Origin: an uncultured bacterium | GTDB lineage: Bacteria > Verrucomicrobiota > Kiritimatiellia > CAIKKV01 > CALHGX01 | Assembly: GCA_938031185.1 (NCBI GenBank) | Contig: CALHGX010000046.1 | Location: 1 to 40,132, forward strand | Reading direction: 5' to 3' | Length of the DNA stretch: 40,132 nucleotides | Part shown: piece by piece, positions 32,751 through 40,132 of the stretch | Layout: each line of letters begins with the position of its first letter | How positions within the stretch are numbered: the stretch's first letter is position 1 | The notes under the pieces: generated by a model | The model's database searches: none | The model's input: only the letters and a program-made list of their open reading frames with translations | Told to the model about the DNA's origin: nothing | Translations under genes and position numbers: made by a program

Positions 32751-34700
32751 ATGCCCGCCATTCGCCGTGTGCTGATCGTGGGCAACCCGAATGTCGGCAA
32801 GAGCGCCTTGTTCAACCGGCTCACGGGTCGCTATGCCACCGTCTCGAACTACCCCGGCACCACGGTGGAAGTGGCCCGTGGTCGTGCTCGCCTGCCCGGC
32901 GGCGTTACCGCCGAAGTCATCGACACTCCGGGGCTCTATTCCCTTCTGCCGATTACCGAAGAGGAGCGCGTGGCCGCGGACATGCTCCGGGAACAGCCGG
33001 CGCATGTGGTGCTGCACGTGGTGGACACCAAGAACCTCCCGCGCATGCTGGGGCTGACCCTGCAACTCATCGAGGCGCAACTGCCGGTGGTTCTGGTTTT
33101 GAACCTCTACGACGAAGCGCGCGAACTCGGCATCCGGGTGGACGTGGCACGGTTATCCGAACGGCTGGGCATCCCCGTCGTGATTACCGTCAGCACCACC
33201 GGCGAAGGATTTCCCGCACTCCTGCGTACCCTGGCCAGCCCCGTTCCCATCTCCTCGCTAACGGTAGAATACGGCACCATTATCGAAACAGCCATCCGCC
33301 GCATTGCGGAACGACTGGGCAACGGCCATCATCCGCTATCGGCGCGGACCCGCGCCGCGCTGCTGTTGCAAGGCGACGAACCGGAGCGGATTCGTCTGGC
33401 GCGGCAGCGAGGCGAGGGCGATGCGGCAGACATCCTTCACATCGTAGCTGAAACCCGTGCGCGGCTAAATCATTCCCCCCACTACTACGCCACGCTCGCG
33501 CTGCGGGCGCGCGTCGAGGAAATTCTGGGCGAGTGCTTCTTCACAGCCCCCCGCGCCGCGCAGCGATGGCGGCGACTGGCCGATCGGTTGTGCATGTCCC
33601 CCCTCACCGGCTTTCCTATCATGGCCGCCATTCTCTACTTCGGATTATACGGCTTCGTGGGCCGCATTGGCGCCGGTGTGGTGGTGGACTGGCTGGAAGA
33701 CCGCGTCTTTGAGGCCCACTTCATCCCTTGGGCTGATTACGCGGTTCGCCGCTTCACCCCCGCCCTGCTTCATGATCTTTTCGTGGGCGAATACGGCATG
33801 TTGACACTGGGATTGCGCTACGCGGTGGCCATTATCTTGCCGGTAGTCGGCGCGTTCTTCCTGATGTTCGCCATACTGGAGGACAGCGGGTATCTGCCCC
33901 GCCTGGCCATGCTGGCCGATCGCGCTTTCAAGCCGCTGGGCCTGAACGGCCGCGCCGTCATCCCCATGGCCTTGGGCTTCGGTTGCGACACGATGGCCAC
34001 CCTCGTCACGCGAACCCTGGAAACTCGCCGCGAGCGTATCCTTTGCACGCTGTTGCTGGCACTGGCGATCCCCTGCTCGGCGCAACTGGGCGTAATTCTC
34101 GCCCTGCTTTCTTCCCATCCGGGCGGCTTGCTGTTGTGGGTGGGCGTGGTGGCAAGCGTCTTCTTTGCGGTCGGACGGCTCGGCGCCGTCCTGCTGCCGG
34201 GCGACGACCCCATGTTCTATATGGAGCTGCCGCCGCTGCGCTGGCCGCTGCCGGGTAATGTCCTTGTCAAGACCTACACACGCATGGTCTGGTATTTCCG
34301 CGAAATCCTCCCCATGTTCCTCCTGGCCAGCGTGTTGATCTGGGCGGGGCAAATCACGCATGTCTTCGCGCTGACATTGCGCGCCATGACTCCGGCCCTG
34401 CGGCTGCTAGGGTTGCCACCAGAAAGCGGTGTCGCCTTCCTGTTCGGCTTCTTTCGCCGTGACTATGGCGCCGCGGGACTCTACGATCTGCAGGAGAAGG
34501 GTTTGCTGACGGGCAACCAGTTGACGGTGGCCGCCATCACGCTGACGTTGTTTCTGCCGTGCGTGGCGCAACTGCTCGTCATGCACAAGGAACGCGGCTG
34601 GCGCATGACGGCGGCCATTTCCGGGGTGGTGCTGACCACGGCCTTCACGGTGGGCTGGACCGTGCATCAGGTCCTGCAATGGACGGGCATCTTCTTGTGA
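32751..34700 (+). CDS. feoB: Ferrous iron transporter FeoB (variant, about 650 residues)
   Basis: GTP-gated inner-membrane Fe(II) importer. I start at ATG 32751 (MPAIRRVLIVGNPNVGKSAL), as the GTPase normally begins within 20 residues of the P-loop; an ATG at 32691 would add 20 unlike residues, and neither has a clear ribosome site. G1 is GNPNVGKS, G3 DTPGLYSL, and the G4-like motif is NLYDEA (usual NMxD). About eight membrane spans follow. The core reads GFGCDTMATLVTRTLETRRE where E. coli-type FeoB has GCNVPAI-ATR, and PCSAQL replaces the second gate; this is a known divergent subgroup. The C-terminal segment FRRDYGAAGLYDLQEKGLLT is typical of it. It overlaps the small Cys-rich gene by GTGA. 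Confidence 0.92.
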   Translation: MPAIRRVLIVGNPNVGKSALFNRLTGRYATVSNYPGTTVEVARGRARLPGGVTAEVIDTPGLYSLLPITEEERVAADMLREQPAHVVLHVVDTKNLPRMLGLTLQLIEAQLPVVLVLNLYDEARELGIRVDVARLSERLGIPVVITVSTTGEGFPALLRTLASPVPISSLTVEYGTIIETAIRRIAERLGNGHHPLSARTRAALLLQGDEPERIRLARQRGEGDAADILHIVAETRARLNHSPHYYATLALRARVEEILGECFFTAPRAAQRWRRLADRLCMSPLTGFPIMAAILYFGLYGFVGRIGAGVVVDWLEDRVFEAHFIPWADYAVRRFTPALLHDLFVGEYGMLTLGLRYAVAIILPVVGAFFLMFAILEDSGYLPRLAMLADRAFKPLGLNGRAVIPMALGFGCDTMATLVTRTLETRRERILCTLLLALAIPCSAQLGVILALLSSHPGGLLLWVGVVASVFFAVGRLGAVLLPGDDPMFYMELPPLRWPLPGNVLVKTYTRMVWYFREILPMFLLASVLIWAGQITHVFALTLRAMTPALRLLGLPPESGVAFLFGFFRRDYGAAGLYDLQEKGLLTGNQLTVAAITLTLFLPCVAQLLVMHKERGWRMTAAISGVVLTTAFTVGWTVHQVLQWTGIFL

Positions 34701-34885
34701 ATTGTTCGTTTTGCGGCCGTTCGTTCTCGGAGGAGGCGGCCATGCGCGCCTGCCGGGGTTGCGCGATGTCCGGCGGCTGCCGCCGCGTGAAGTGTCCGTA
34801 TTGCGGCTACGAAGCGCCGGCCGATCCGGCCTGGCTGCGCCGCTGGAGGAACCGAAGGAGGAGCCATGGTCAGTCCGCGCGTTGA
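34697..34885 (+). CDS. Small Cys-rich zinc-ribbon protein linked to FeoB
   Basis: A 62-residue protein that starts GTG at 34697, overlapping the feoB stop (GTGA). Seven cysteines occur as CSFCGRSF, ACRGCAMSGGCR and CPYCGYEAP, so one or two zinc or iron sites are expected. In many anaerobes a short ribbon protein of this pattern follows feoB, sometimes before the DtxR-type regulator. Role unknown; possibly an iron-site chaperone or an accessory that replaces FeoC. An in-frame ATG at 34679 is an alternative start. It overlaps the regulator gene by 20 bases. Confidence 0.75.
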   Translation: MNCSFCGRSFSEEAAMRACRGCAMSGGCRRVKCPYCGYEAPADPAWLRRWRNRRRSHGQSAR

Positions 34886-35525
34886 GGAATTCCTCGAAAA
34901 CCTTTATCTGCGGGAAACCGAAGGCGATCGCTGCTCGCGGGTGGGCGACGAAGACAACGGCACCACGCAGCGGGAAGCCGAGAATGCCGGCTACGTCGTC
35001 ACCGGGCCGGACGGCAAAGCGCAGTTGACGGAGGCTGGCCGGGCGCTGGGCCAGCGCGTTCTGCGCCGTTGCCGCCTCGCGGAACGGCTGCTTCACGACG
35101 TGCTGCTCGTCCGCAAGGACCGCACACAAAGCAATGCCTGCGCCTTCGAGCATGTGCTGCAGGACGGCCTCGACAACCGCATCTGTACCTTGCTGGGGCA
35201 TCCGCGCGTCTGCCCCCACGGCCACCCGATTCCGGAGGGCGAGTGCTGCAAACGCGCCGGACTCGACCCGCTCAACGAGGTCAGCGCCTTGTGCGACGGC
35301 CGCCCCAACCAAACCGGCGTGGTCGCCTACTTGAGCACCCGCGACCATCGGGAAATCCAGAAGCTGATGGCGCTCGGCATCCTGCCGGGCTCCGACATCC
35401 GGCTCATTCGCCTCTTCCCCTCCTACGTCTTCGAACTCGGCCACACCCAATTCACCGTGGACCGCTCGTTGGCCGAGAAAATCATCGTCCACTGGCGGGA
35501 CAGGGAAGATGACTCTTCCAGTTGA
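34866..35525 (+). CDS. DtxR-family metal-dependent regulator with C-terminal FeoA/SH3 domain
   Basis: A 219-residue regulator, ATG at 34866 after AAGGAGGAG. The opening MVSPRVEEFLENLYLRE is typical DtxR/IdeR, but the helix-turn-helix (residues 18-50) is short and unusual: EGDRCSRVGDEDNGTTQREA then NAGYVV. About ten residues appear missing from the recognition region. The dimer domain has NACAFEHVLQDGL with a C-x2-E-H metal site matching DtxR C102/E105/H106. HPRVCPHGHPIPEGECC is a metal-binding stretch common in this FeoB-linked subgroup. Residues about 145-215 form the FeoA/SH3 domain (IQKLMALGILPGSDIRLIRL). It probably senses Fe(II) or Mn(II) and controls feoB, although DNA binding may be impaired. 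Confidence 0.82.
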   Translation: MVSPRVEEFLENLYLRETEGDRCSRVGDEDNGTTQREAENAGYVVTGPDGKAQLTEAGRALGQRVLRRCRLAERLLHDVLLVRKDRTQSNACAFEHVLQDGLDNRICTLLGHPRVCPHGHPIPEGECCKRAGLDPLNEVSALCDGRPNQTGVVAYLSTRDHREIQKLMALGILPGSDIRLIRLFPSYVFELGHTQFTVDRSLAEKIIVHWRDREDDSSS

Positions 35526-35554
35526 TCTTGGCGGCAAAAGTCCTCTTGCATTTC

Positions 35555-35579
35555 AACGAAAAGAAAAATAGGTTTCGTT
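35555..35579. terminator. Weak hairpin after the feo operon
   Basis: AACGAAA (35555-35561) and TTTCGTT (35573-35579) pair around an AT-rich loop, 30 bases after the regulator stop. There is no long T-run. It could be a terminator or part of the end of the adjacent IS. Confidence 0.3.
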
Positions 35580-35592
35580 CCGCTCGGCAGGT

Positions 35593-36015
35593 ATGAAACA
35601 ACGACGTCACCACATTCCAGCAGGGCCTAGGCACACCGTGGTGAAGCGATTGTGCAATCTGATTCCGCCGGGGCTGGCGGATGAGTACGGGCTGGAGGAG
35701 CAGAGCCGCACCTTTCTGCCCTGGCGCCACACGGTCTTGCGGATGCATGCGCAACTGACGCGCGCGATCGGCTTGAACGACGTGTGCGATTCTCCGCGGA
35801 TGAATGCGGGGGTGTTGGCGACCATTCGGGGGGGGGCGACGCCGTCGAGCGGCGACAACCTCCGCCACGCCAATCGGGAGCGCGACGGGGAGATGGCGCA
35901 GGCGCCGTACCGGCGGATGATGGACCACCTGATGACGCAGACGCCGAGCGTTGCCCGGCGCAAAGTGCGGCGCGGATTCCTGCGCCGGTTCCGCAAGGCG
36001 ATTCACGGCGGGACA
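35593..36015 (+). pseudogene. Truncated IS4-type transposase
   Basis: MKQRRHHIPAGPRHTVVKRL leads into IPPGLADEYGLEEQSRTFLP, then HAQLTRAIGLNDVCDSPRMN and RRGFLRRFRKAIH, the N-terminal domain (DUF4372-like) and start of the DDE region of IS4-family transposases. After AIH the expected V-D-S-T catalytic block is missing, and unrelated sequence (GGTATGTIRRHES) continues to a stop at 36072. About two thirds of the protein is lost and no right end was found. A run of nine G at 35827-35835 sits inside it but does not break the frame. Confidence 0.75.
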
Positions 36016-36212
36016 GCCACAGGCACGATCCGCCGCCATGAATCACGAACTTGGAAACGGAGCCGAAAATGACCTCCGCCCGTCGCCCCCGCATTATCGA
36101 GGGATTAGCCTTGTTTCTCTCGTAAAACGATCGTCTGTGGGATGACAGTGGTTTCATATCAGCGAAGAACGTGCGGCGTCGGCGCGACGGATGGCGGGAT
36201 CGCGACGGCAGA

Positions 36213-37121
36213 ATGAAACAGAAGACACCGCGACGCTTTTCGCCCGGGCTGGTCATCAGCGGCGGACTCTTTCCTCAGGCCGCCATACAAAACAAACCGG
36301 GCGCCGCACTGGGCCTCCTCCAGCGCCTTGCCGATACCACCGGTTTTGAGGCCTTTGAAATCGCACATGTCTCCTCCGCCGAAGAGCGGCTGGCCATTGG
36401 CCGGCTGGTCCGCGACCGTGGGTTGCGTCTGATCTACTGGCTTTCGGCCATCCAGTACAGCGCGCCGCATTCGATCAACGCGCTGGACGAAGCGGAGCGG
36501 CGCCGGGCCGCGGATGAACTCCTGCCCCAGCCCGCGTTCGCAGCGGAATGTGGCGCGGAAGCAGTGGCTTTTCTAAGCGGACCCGACCTCCCCGCGCACC
36601 GTGAAGAAGCCGTTCGGCGCTTGAGGATCTCCGTCGAGGAACTGGCGGCTGCGGTGCGCGCCGCGGGTCTGCGAAAACTCATCATGGAACCGTTGGACCG
36701 CACGGCCCACAAAAAACGCCTTATGGGACCGACCGCCGAAGCGGTCGCCTTCGCGCAGGACGTGCGGCGAACCCACCCGGATTTCTATCTGACCCTCGAC
36801 GTGGCCCATGCGACCTTGATGGGCGAGCAGCCCGTCGAGAGTCTTCGCCTCGCCTTGCCCGTCTTGCATCACATCCACCTTTGTAACTGCGTGAGCGATC
36901 CCACCCATCCATTGTACGGCGATCGCCACATGGAATGGGGGGCGCCCGGTTTCCTGAACAAGGACACCGCCCGCGCCATCCTGAAGGCCGCTGCCGAAGC
37001 GGGCTTCCTCGGACCAGCCCGCCCCATCGTCTCCATCGAGGTCAAGGGAGATGGCGGGGAACGGTCGTGGACGTTGGCGCGTGAAGCCGATTCGCTCCTC
37101 ACGAGTTTGGATATTTTTTGA
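36213..37121 (+). CDS. Sugar phosphate isomerase/epimerase (xylose isomerase-like TIM barrel)
   Basis: A 302-residue TIM-barrel protein of the AP-endonuclease-2/xylose-isomerase-like superfamily. ATG at 36213 begins MKQKTPRRFSPGLVISGGLF; the open frame upstream of it is not supported. Metal-ligand positions are E in LIMEPLDR (about residue 163), D in YLTLDVAHATLMG, H in HHIHLCNC and E in VSIEVKGDG. These define a divalent-metal centre. Substrate unknown; ketose or inosose epimers are typical. First intact gene of the sugar cluster at 36.2-39.6 kb, followed 26 bases later by the next gene. Confidence 0.82.
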   Translation: MKQKTPRRFSPGLVISGGLFPQAAIQNKPGAALGLLQRLADTTGFEAFEIAHVSSAEERLAIGRLVRDRGLRLIYWLSAIQYSAPHSINALDEAERRRAADELLPQPAFAAECGAEAVAFLSGPDLPAHREEAVRRLRISVEELAAAVRAAGLRKLIMEPLDRTAHKKRLMGPTAEAVAFAQDVRRTHPDFYLTLDVAHATLMGEQPVESLRLALPVLHHIHLCNCVSDPTHPLYGDRHMEWGAPGFLNKDTARAILKAAAEAGFLGPARPIVSIEVKGDGGERSWTLAREADSLLTSLDIF

Positions 37122-37146
37122 CGGCCGGCACGAAAAGAGACCATTC

Positions 37147-38187
37147 ATGCGGATCGAAAAGAAAGTTCTGACGGCGTTGCCGGGCGCCTACAGCGTGGCT
37201 GCCTGCCCTTGGCGCGGCGGCACCGCGCTGTTGGCCGCCTCGGAAGAAGCGGATCGGCCGGCGTGGTTTTTCGAACCGCCGGATTGGGCGCCGCGCCAAA
37301 TCGCGCCGGGGCCCGGCGGTTGCATGGCCATCCTGCCCGAAACGAACGATGGCCGCTTCTCCGCCCTGCTGGTTGAGGGCTTCGTACCAATGTATCAGGC
37401 CGCCGAAAGCCGGGTCTGCCGCTACACGCCCGACTCCGCAGGGCTGGACCGGCCATGGCGACGGGAGCCGCTTTTCAACCTGCCGTTCATCCACCGCATG
37501 GCCTTGCTCACCGCATTCGGCGAACGCCGCATTCTGGCCGCGACACTCTGCGACGGCAAGGACGACCCTACCGATTGGAGCCGCAAAGGCCGCCTCTATC
37601 TGGCGCCGCCGAACGGCGGCGCTCCAGAAGCGCTCGCGGGTTTTCCGGGCCTCACCCGCAATCATGGTTTTCTGCTCGCCGAAACAACAGATACCAACCG
37701 CGTCTACCTTGGGGCCGATGAAGGTCTTTTCCTTCTCGAAATTCCGAAACGGGCCGGCGGAAAATGGACCATGCGGCCGATTCTGGAAACCCCCGTGAGC
37801 GACCAGTTCTTCTTCGATCTGGACGGAGACGGCCACGAGGAACTGCTGGTCATTGAACCCTTCCACGGCGAAACGGCTGCGCTGCTCAAGCGGCACGATG
37901 ACAAGTGGGTCCGTGTTTGGGAGACCGCCAACCTGCCGTTCTTGCATGTCGCGTGGTGCGGCGAACTGGTCGGCGGCTGCTCGATGATTCTCGGCAACCG
38001 GGGCGAGCCGGGCGAACTGGCGTCGTATCGCCTGCGCGACGCCGCAAAGTGGCGCTTCGAGAAAACCGTGCTCGATCAGGGCGTCGGGCCGGTCAATATC
38101 AGCGTTTTTCGCCACAACGGAGGCGACGCCATTGTATGCACCAACCGGACGCGGGGCGAAGTGGCCGTGTACACGCTCCGCCCGTGA
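37147..38187 (+). CDS. FG-GAP/propeller-like repeat protein of unknown function, cytosolic
   Basis: A 346-residue protein starting MRIEKKVLTALPGAYSVAAC, with no signal peptide or membrane span. Blades of about 45-50 residues are suggested by repeated patterns ending in short hydrophobic strands, e.g. RVYLGADEGLFLLEI, and FFFDLDGDGHEELLVIEPFH, where DLDGDGHEE is a calcium-binding FG-GAP/VCBS-like loop. GDAIVCTNRTRGEVAVYTL closes the fold. It lies between a TIM-barrel isomerase and a broken epimerase; such a pairing suggests a sugar-recognition or lactonase-like role, but I cannot assign a reaction. Spacing of 14 bases to the next start shows co-transcription. Confidence 0.7.
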   Translation: MRIEKKVLTALPGAYSVAACPWRGGTALLAASEEADRPAWFFEPPDWAPRQIAPGPGGCMAILPETNDGRFSALLVEGFVPMYQAAESRVCRYTPDSAGLDRPWRREPLFNLPFIHRMALLTAFGERRILAATLCDGKDDPTDWSRKGRLYLAPPNGGAPEALAGFPGLTRNHGFLLAETTDTNRVYLGADEGLFLLEIPKRAGGKWTMRPILETPVSDQFFFDLDGDGHEELLVIEPFHGETAALLKRHDDKWVRVWETANLPFLHVAWCGELVGGCSMILGNRGEPGELASYRLRDAAKWRFEKTVLDQGVGPVNISVFRHNGGDAIVCTNRTRGEVAVYTLRP

Positions 38188-38201
38188 GGAAAGGAGGCCC
38201 C

Positions 38202-39040
38202 ATGCCGGAAATCGGCGTCAGTTCCTTTGCCTGGAGCGAGATGTTCACGGAAGCGGACTTCCGTCTCGTCGCGCGAGCCCGCCAACTGGGCTTCGCGTGC
38301 TTCGATGTCGCCATCTGGGACCCGTGGCGGGGTTGCCCATCGTCACCACCTCCACGCTCAAGGAGCAGGAAAACATCATTGCTCCGGACCCCGACACGCG
38401 GCGCAAGGGCGTGGAGGCGCTCAAGCGGCTGGTGGACATCAACATCGCGCTGGGCTCCGAAGTGCTGGCCGGTGTGTTGTGTGCCGCGTGGCGCTGCCAC
38501 ACCGGTCAGCCCCGCACGCCGCAGGAATGGGAATGGTCTGTGACGGCCATGCGAGAAGCCGCCCGCTATGCCCGCGAACGGTCGAACCTGATCATCGCCA
38601 TTGAAATCGTGAATCGTTTCGAATCACATCTGATCAACACCGCCGAAGACGGCATCCGCTACTGCCGCGACGCGGGCGAGAACAATGTGAAATTGCACCT
38701 CGACACGTTTCACATGCTGCACGAGGAGGACAATGCGGCCGAGACGATCCGCCGCTGCGGAACGCAATGGATCGGCTACTTCCATGTGAGCGAATCGAAC
38801 CGCGGCATTCCGGGGGCAGGCATGGTGCCCTGGGCGGATGTGTTTGAAGCCCTGTTGGACGTCGGCTACAAAGGGCGGATGGCCATCGAGTGCTTCGATC
38901 CCCATTTCAAGGTGTCGAACAACCGGCGCTGCCTCTGGCGGCGATTCGCCGACACCGGCGAGGAGGTTGCCGTGCGGGGGCTGCGCAACCTGCAGGCCAT
39001 TGCGCGCGAGGCCGAGGCCAGAAGGGCGGCAAAAAAATGA
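38202..39040 (+). pseudogene. Tagatose-3-epimerase-like TIM-barrel protein, broken by internal deletion
   Basis: ATG at 38202 follows a perfect AAGGAGG. MPEIGVSSFAWSEMFTEADF runs to CFDVAIWDPW in one frame (to about 38325). The rest continues in another frame from about 38334 (LPIVTTSTLKEQENIIAPDP) to 39040. Related epimerases have roughly 20 more residues between these two blocks (strand 2/helix 2), so the break combines a deletion with a frameshift. The C-terminal part keeps the metal ligands E in IAIEIVNRFESHL, D/H in LHLDTFHMLHEE, H in IGYFHVSESNR and E in AIECFDPHF. The protein cannot be made in full. A sequencing or assembly error would have to be excluded. Confidence 0.75.
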
Positions 39041-39315
39041 AGGCGGCCATTGATTGCGACAGCAACGGCGTGGAGATGAAAAAGGCCCTGTGCGAACACT
39101 TGCGGGCGCGAAAGGTCCCGTTCGAGGACCTCGACTACATGAGCCCGCGGGCCATGCGATTATCCGGACGTGGCGGTCCGCCTCGCCGAGCGCATTGCCG
39201 AAGGCGCGTTCGATCGCGGCATCCTGATCTGCGGCAGCGGCCAGGGCATGGCCATGTGCGCCAACAAGGGCCCAGGCGTTTTCGCAGGCCCCTGCATGGA
39301 TGTCTACTCGGCCGA
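39037..39315 (+). pseudogene. rpiB: rpiB (ribose-5-phosphate isomerase B) remnant, frameshifted and truncated
   Basis: ATG at 39037 overlaps the epimerase stop (ATGA). MKAAIDCDSNGVEMKKALCE and FEDLDYMS are the RpiB/LacAB N-terminus. A frame change follows near 39155, after which DYPDVAVRLAERIAEGAFDR, GILICGSGQGMAMCANK and CMDVYSAER continue in another frame to about 39315. The catalytic Cys/GTG loop (ICGSGQGMAM) is intact but the frame is broken, and the C-terminal 40-50 residues are gone. The sequence then passes straight into dhaL. Confidence 0.72.
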
Positions 39316-39632
39316 AAGGTGGCCGAAATCGGCGGCGATCAACCGGGCGACAAGACGCTCATGGACTGCCTCGCGCGGGCCGTACAGGCCTATGAGGACG
39401 CGCTTCGAGCCGGCGCATCTTTCGAAGACGCGCCGACCCGACTGAGCGCGGCCGCGGAGCCGGCCGCGATTCCACCAAGGATATGCGGGCACGAAAAGGG
39501 CGGGCCAGCCGCCTGGGCGACCGCTCCATCGGCACGCCGGACGCCGGCGCCGCCTCCTGCTGCGTGATTTTGCAGGCCTTGAGCGCCGCGGCGACAGAAC
39601 GTCTGCGAGGCGCTGCCCTGGGTGGCGGATAA
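39316..39632 (+). pseudogene. dhaL: dhaL (dihydroxyacetone kinase ADP-binding subunit) C-terminal remnant
   Basis: KVAEIGGDQPGDKTLMDCLA and RAVQAYEDALRAGASFEDA begin directly after the RpiB fragment. After a frame change near 39430-39465, DSTKDMRARKGRASRLGDRS and IGTPDAGAASCCVILQALSA run to TAA at 39630-39632. Both blocks are the C-terminal half of DhaL (conserved PGDKT-MD and RKGRASRLGxRSxGxxDxGA). The N-terminal ATP/DHA half and any dhaK are missing. Together with rpiB this is a single deletion scar of what was probably an rpiB-dhaK-dhaL order. Confidence 0.72.
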
Positions 39633-39691
39633 TCATGGGCGGCCACGCCGCCCGCTCTCCCATGACGCGCGCAAATGGACGCCTGCGCCCC

Positions 39692-39719
39692 TTGCGTCGC
39701 TTCTCATTTCTCCTATAAT
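39692..39719 (+). promoter_or_regulatory. Promoter of the membrane zinc peptidase gene
   Basis: TTGCGT (39692-39697), 16-base spacer, perfect TATAAT (39714-39719), about 33 bases before the ATG at 39752. One of the best sigma-70-type promoters in the window. Confidence 0.65.
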
Positions 39720-39751
39720 CGGCCACAACTTCAAACGAAAGGTGTTTCGCC

Positions 39752-40132
39752 ATGTTTTACGGACTTGATCCCTTGTACTGGATCCTTGTTCTGCCGGCGT
39801 TGATCCTTGCAGGCATCGCCACCATGCTGACCCAGACCGCCTTCAACCGCTATTCGCGCGTCCGAGCGGCCAGCGGCATCACCGGCGCGCAGGCCGCGCG
39901 CCGTCTACTGGATGAGCAGGGGCTTTACGACGTTCGGATTGAGCCGTCCCACGGTTTCTTGAGCGACCACTATGACCCGAGCAGCCGCACTCTGCGTTTG
40001 TCGCCCGCGGTCTATTCTTCGCCTTCCCTTTCCGCTATCGGCGTTGCCTGTCACGAGGCAGGTCACGCCATCCAACATGCCACGGGGTATGCCGCTCTCG
40101 GCCTGCGTTCGGCCTTGGTCCCGGCCGCCCAG
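39752..40132 (+). CDS. Membrane zinc metallopeptidase (YugP family), 3' end outside window
   Basis: The first 127 residues of a YugP-type neutral metallopeptidase. ATG at 39752 follows GAAAGG. MFYGLDPLYWILVLPALILA is a membrane span with the family's typical YFxDxx-like start. Next comes FNRYSRVRAASGITGAQAAR and LLDEQGLYDVRIEPSHGFLS, then HYDPSSRTLRLSPAVY and the zinc motif ACHEAGHAIQHA (HExxH). The remaining 100 or so residues with two or three further spans lie beyond the window edge. Confidence 0.92.
   Translation, partial: MFYGLDPLYWILVLPALILAGIATMLTQTAFNRYSRVRAASGITGAQAARRLLDEQGLYDVRIEPSHGFLSDHYDPSSRTLRLSPAVYSSPSLSAIGVACHEAGHAIQHATGYAALGLRSALVPAAQ

Noticed and set aside
1-40132. tRNA, rRNA, replication origin or prophage genes
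   Set aside because: I saw no cloverleaf, rRNA signature, DnaA-box cluster or phage structural genes; a covariance-model scan would be needed for certainty on small RNAs.

Overview
The window is GC-rich bacterial chromosome with tightly packed, often ATGA-overlapping genes. I recognise no plasmid, phage or CRISPR genes. The mix (secreted protein of a type common in the PVC superphylum, GT117/DUF2723 membrane protein with a C-terminal helical-repeat region, group 3b [NiFe] hydrogenase, xylose-isomerase-like sugar enzymes) suggests a free-living, at least partly anaerobic bacterium, perhaps of the Verrucomicrobiota/Kiritimatiellota/Lentisphaerota side of the PVC group. That placement is inference from gene content.

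Layout. 1-2.6 kb: a glycerate kinase (3' end outside the window) and a divergent secreted protein. 2.6-8.0 kb (minus strand): a complete cytosolic group 3b NAD(P)-linked hydrogenase/sulfhydrogenase operon, hydB-hydG-hydD-hydA, then its maturation protease, hypA and hypB. A rubrerythrin-like diiron protein is divergent from it. 8.8-9.8 kb: an internally deleted IS3-like insertion sequence that kept both ends, then a repeat-bearing spacer partly AT-rich. 9.8-13.6 kb (minus): a four-gene unit with a fused galactokinase-type GHMP kinase/GalU-type uridylyltransferase, a UDP-glucuronate decarboxylase-like enzyme, an FHA protein and a response regulator. 13.8-15.7 kb: a double zinc-ribbon protein and a SAM methyltransferase. 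15.8-21.4 kb: trpS-scpA-scpB-pheA-hisC-tyrA, which joins chromosome condensation to phenylalanine/tyrosine synthesis. 21.4-24.8 kb (minus): three translationally coupled family-4 glycosyltransferases. 24.9-28.3 kb: a small zinc ribbon, a STAS protein, grpE, dnaJ and rsmE. 28.3-31.9 kb (minus): a 1194-residue GT117/DUF2723 membrane protein.

32-39.7 kb is mixed and partly eroded. It starts with a junction of two truncated genes (aminotransferase start, DUF4143-ATPase end). Next is an intact Fe(II) module: a variant feoB, a small Cys-rich protein and a DtxR-type regulator with a C-terminal FeoA domain and an unusually short DNA-binding region. A truncated IS4-type transposase follows, then a sugar-metabolism cluster. 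Its first two genes are intact (TIM-barrel isomerase, repeat protein), but the next three (epimerase, rpiB, dhaL) carry internal deletions and frameshifts. The window ends in a YugP-type membrane zinc peptidase behind a strong promoter.

The most unusual item is the kinase-uridylyltransferase fusion next to the UDP-glucuronate decarboxylase. It could be a one-protein sugar-to-UDP-sugar salvage route that resembles the plant glucuronate salvage pathway.
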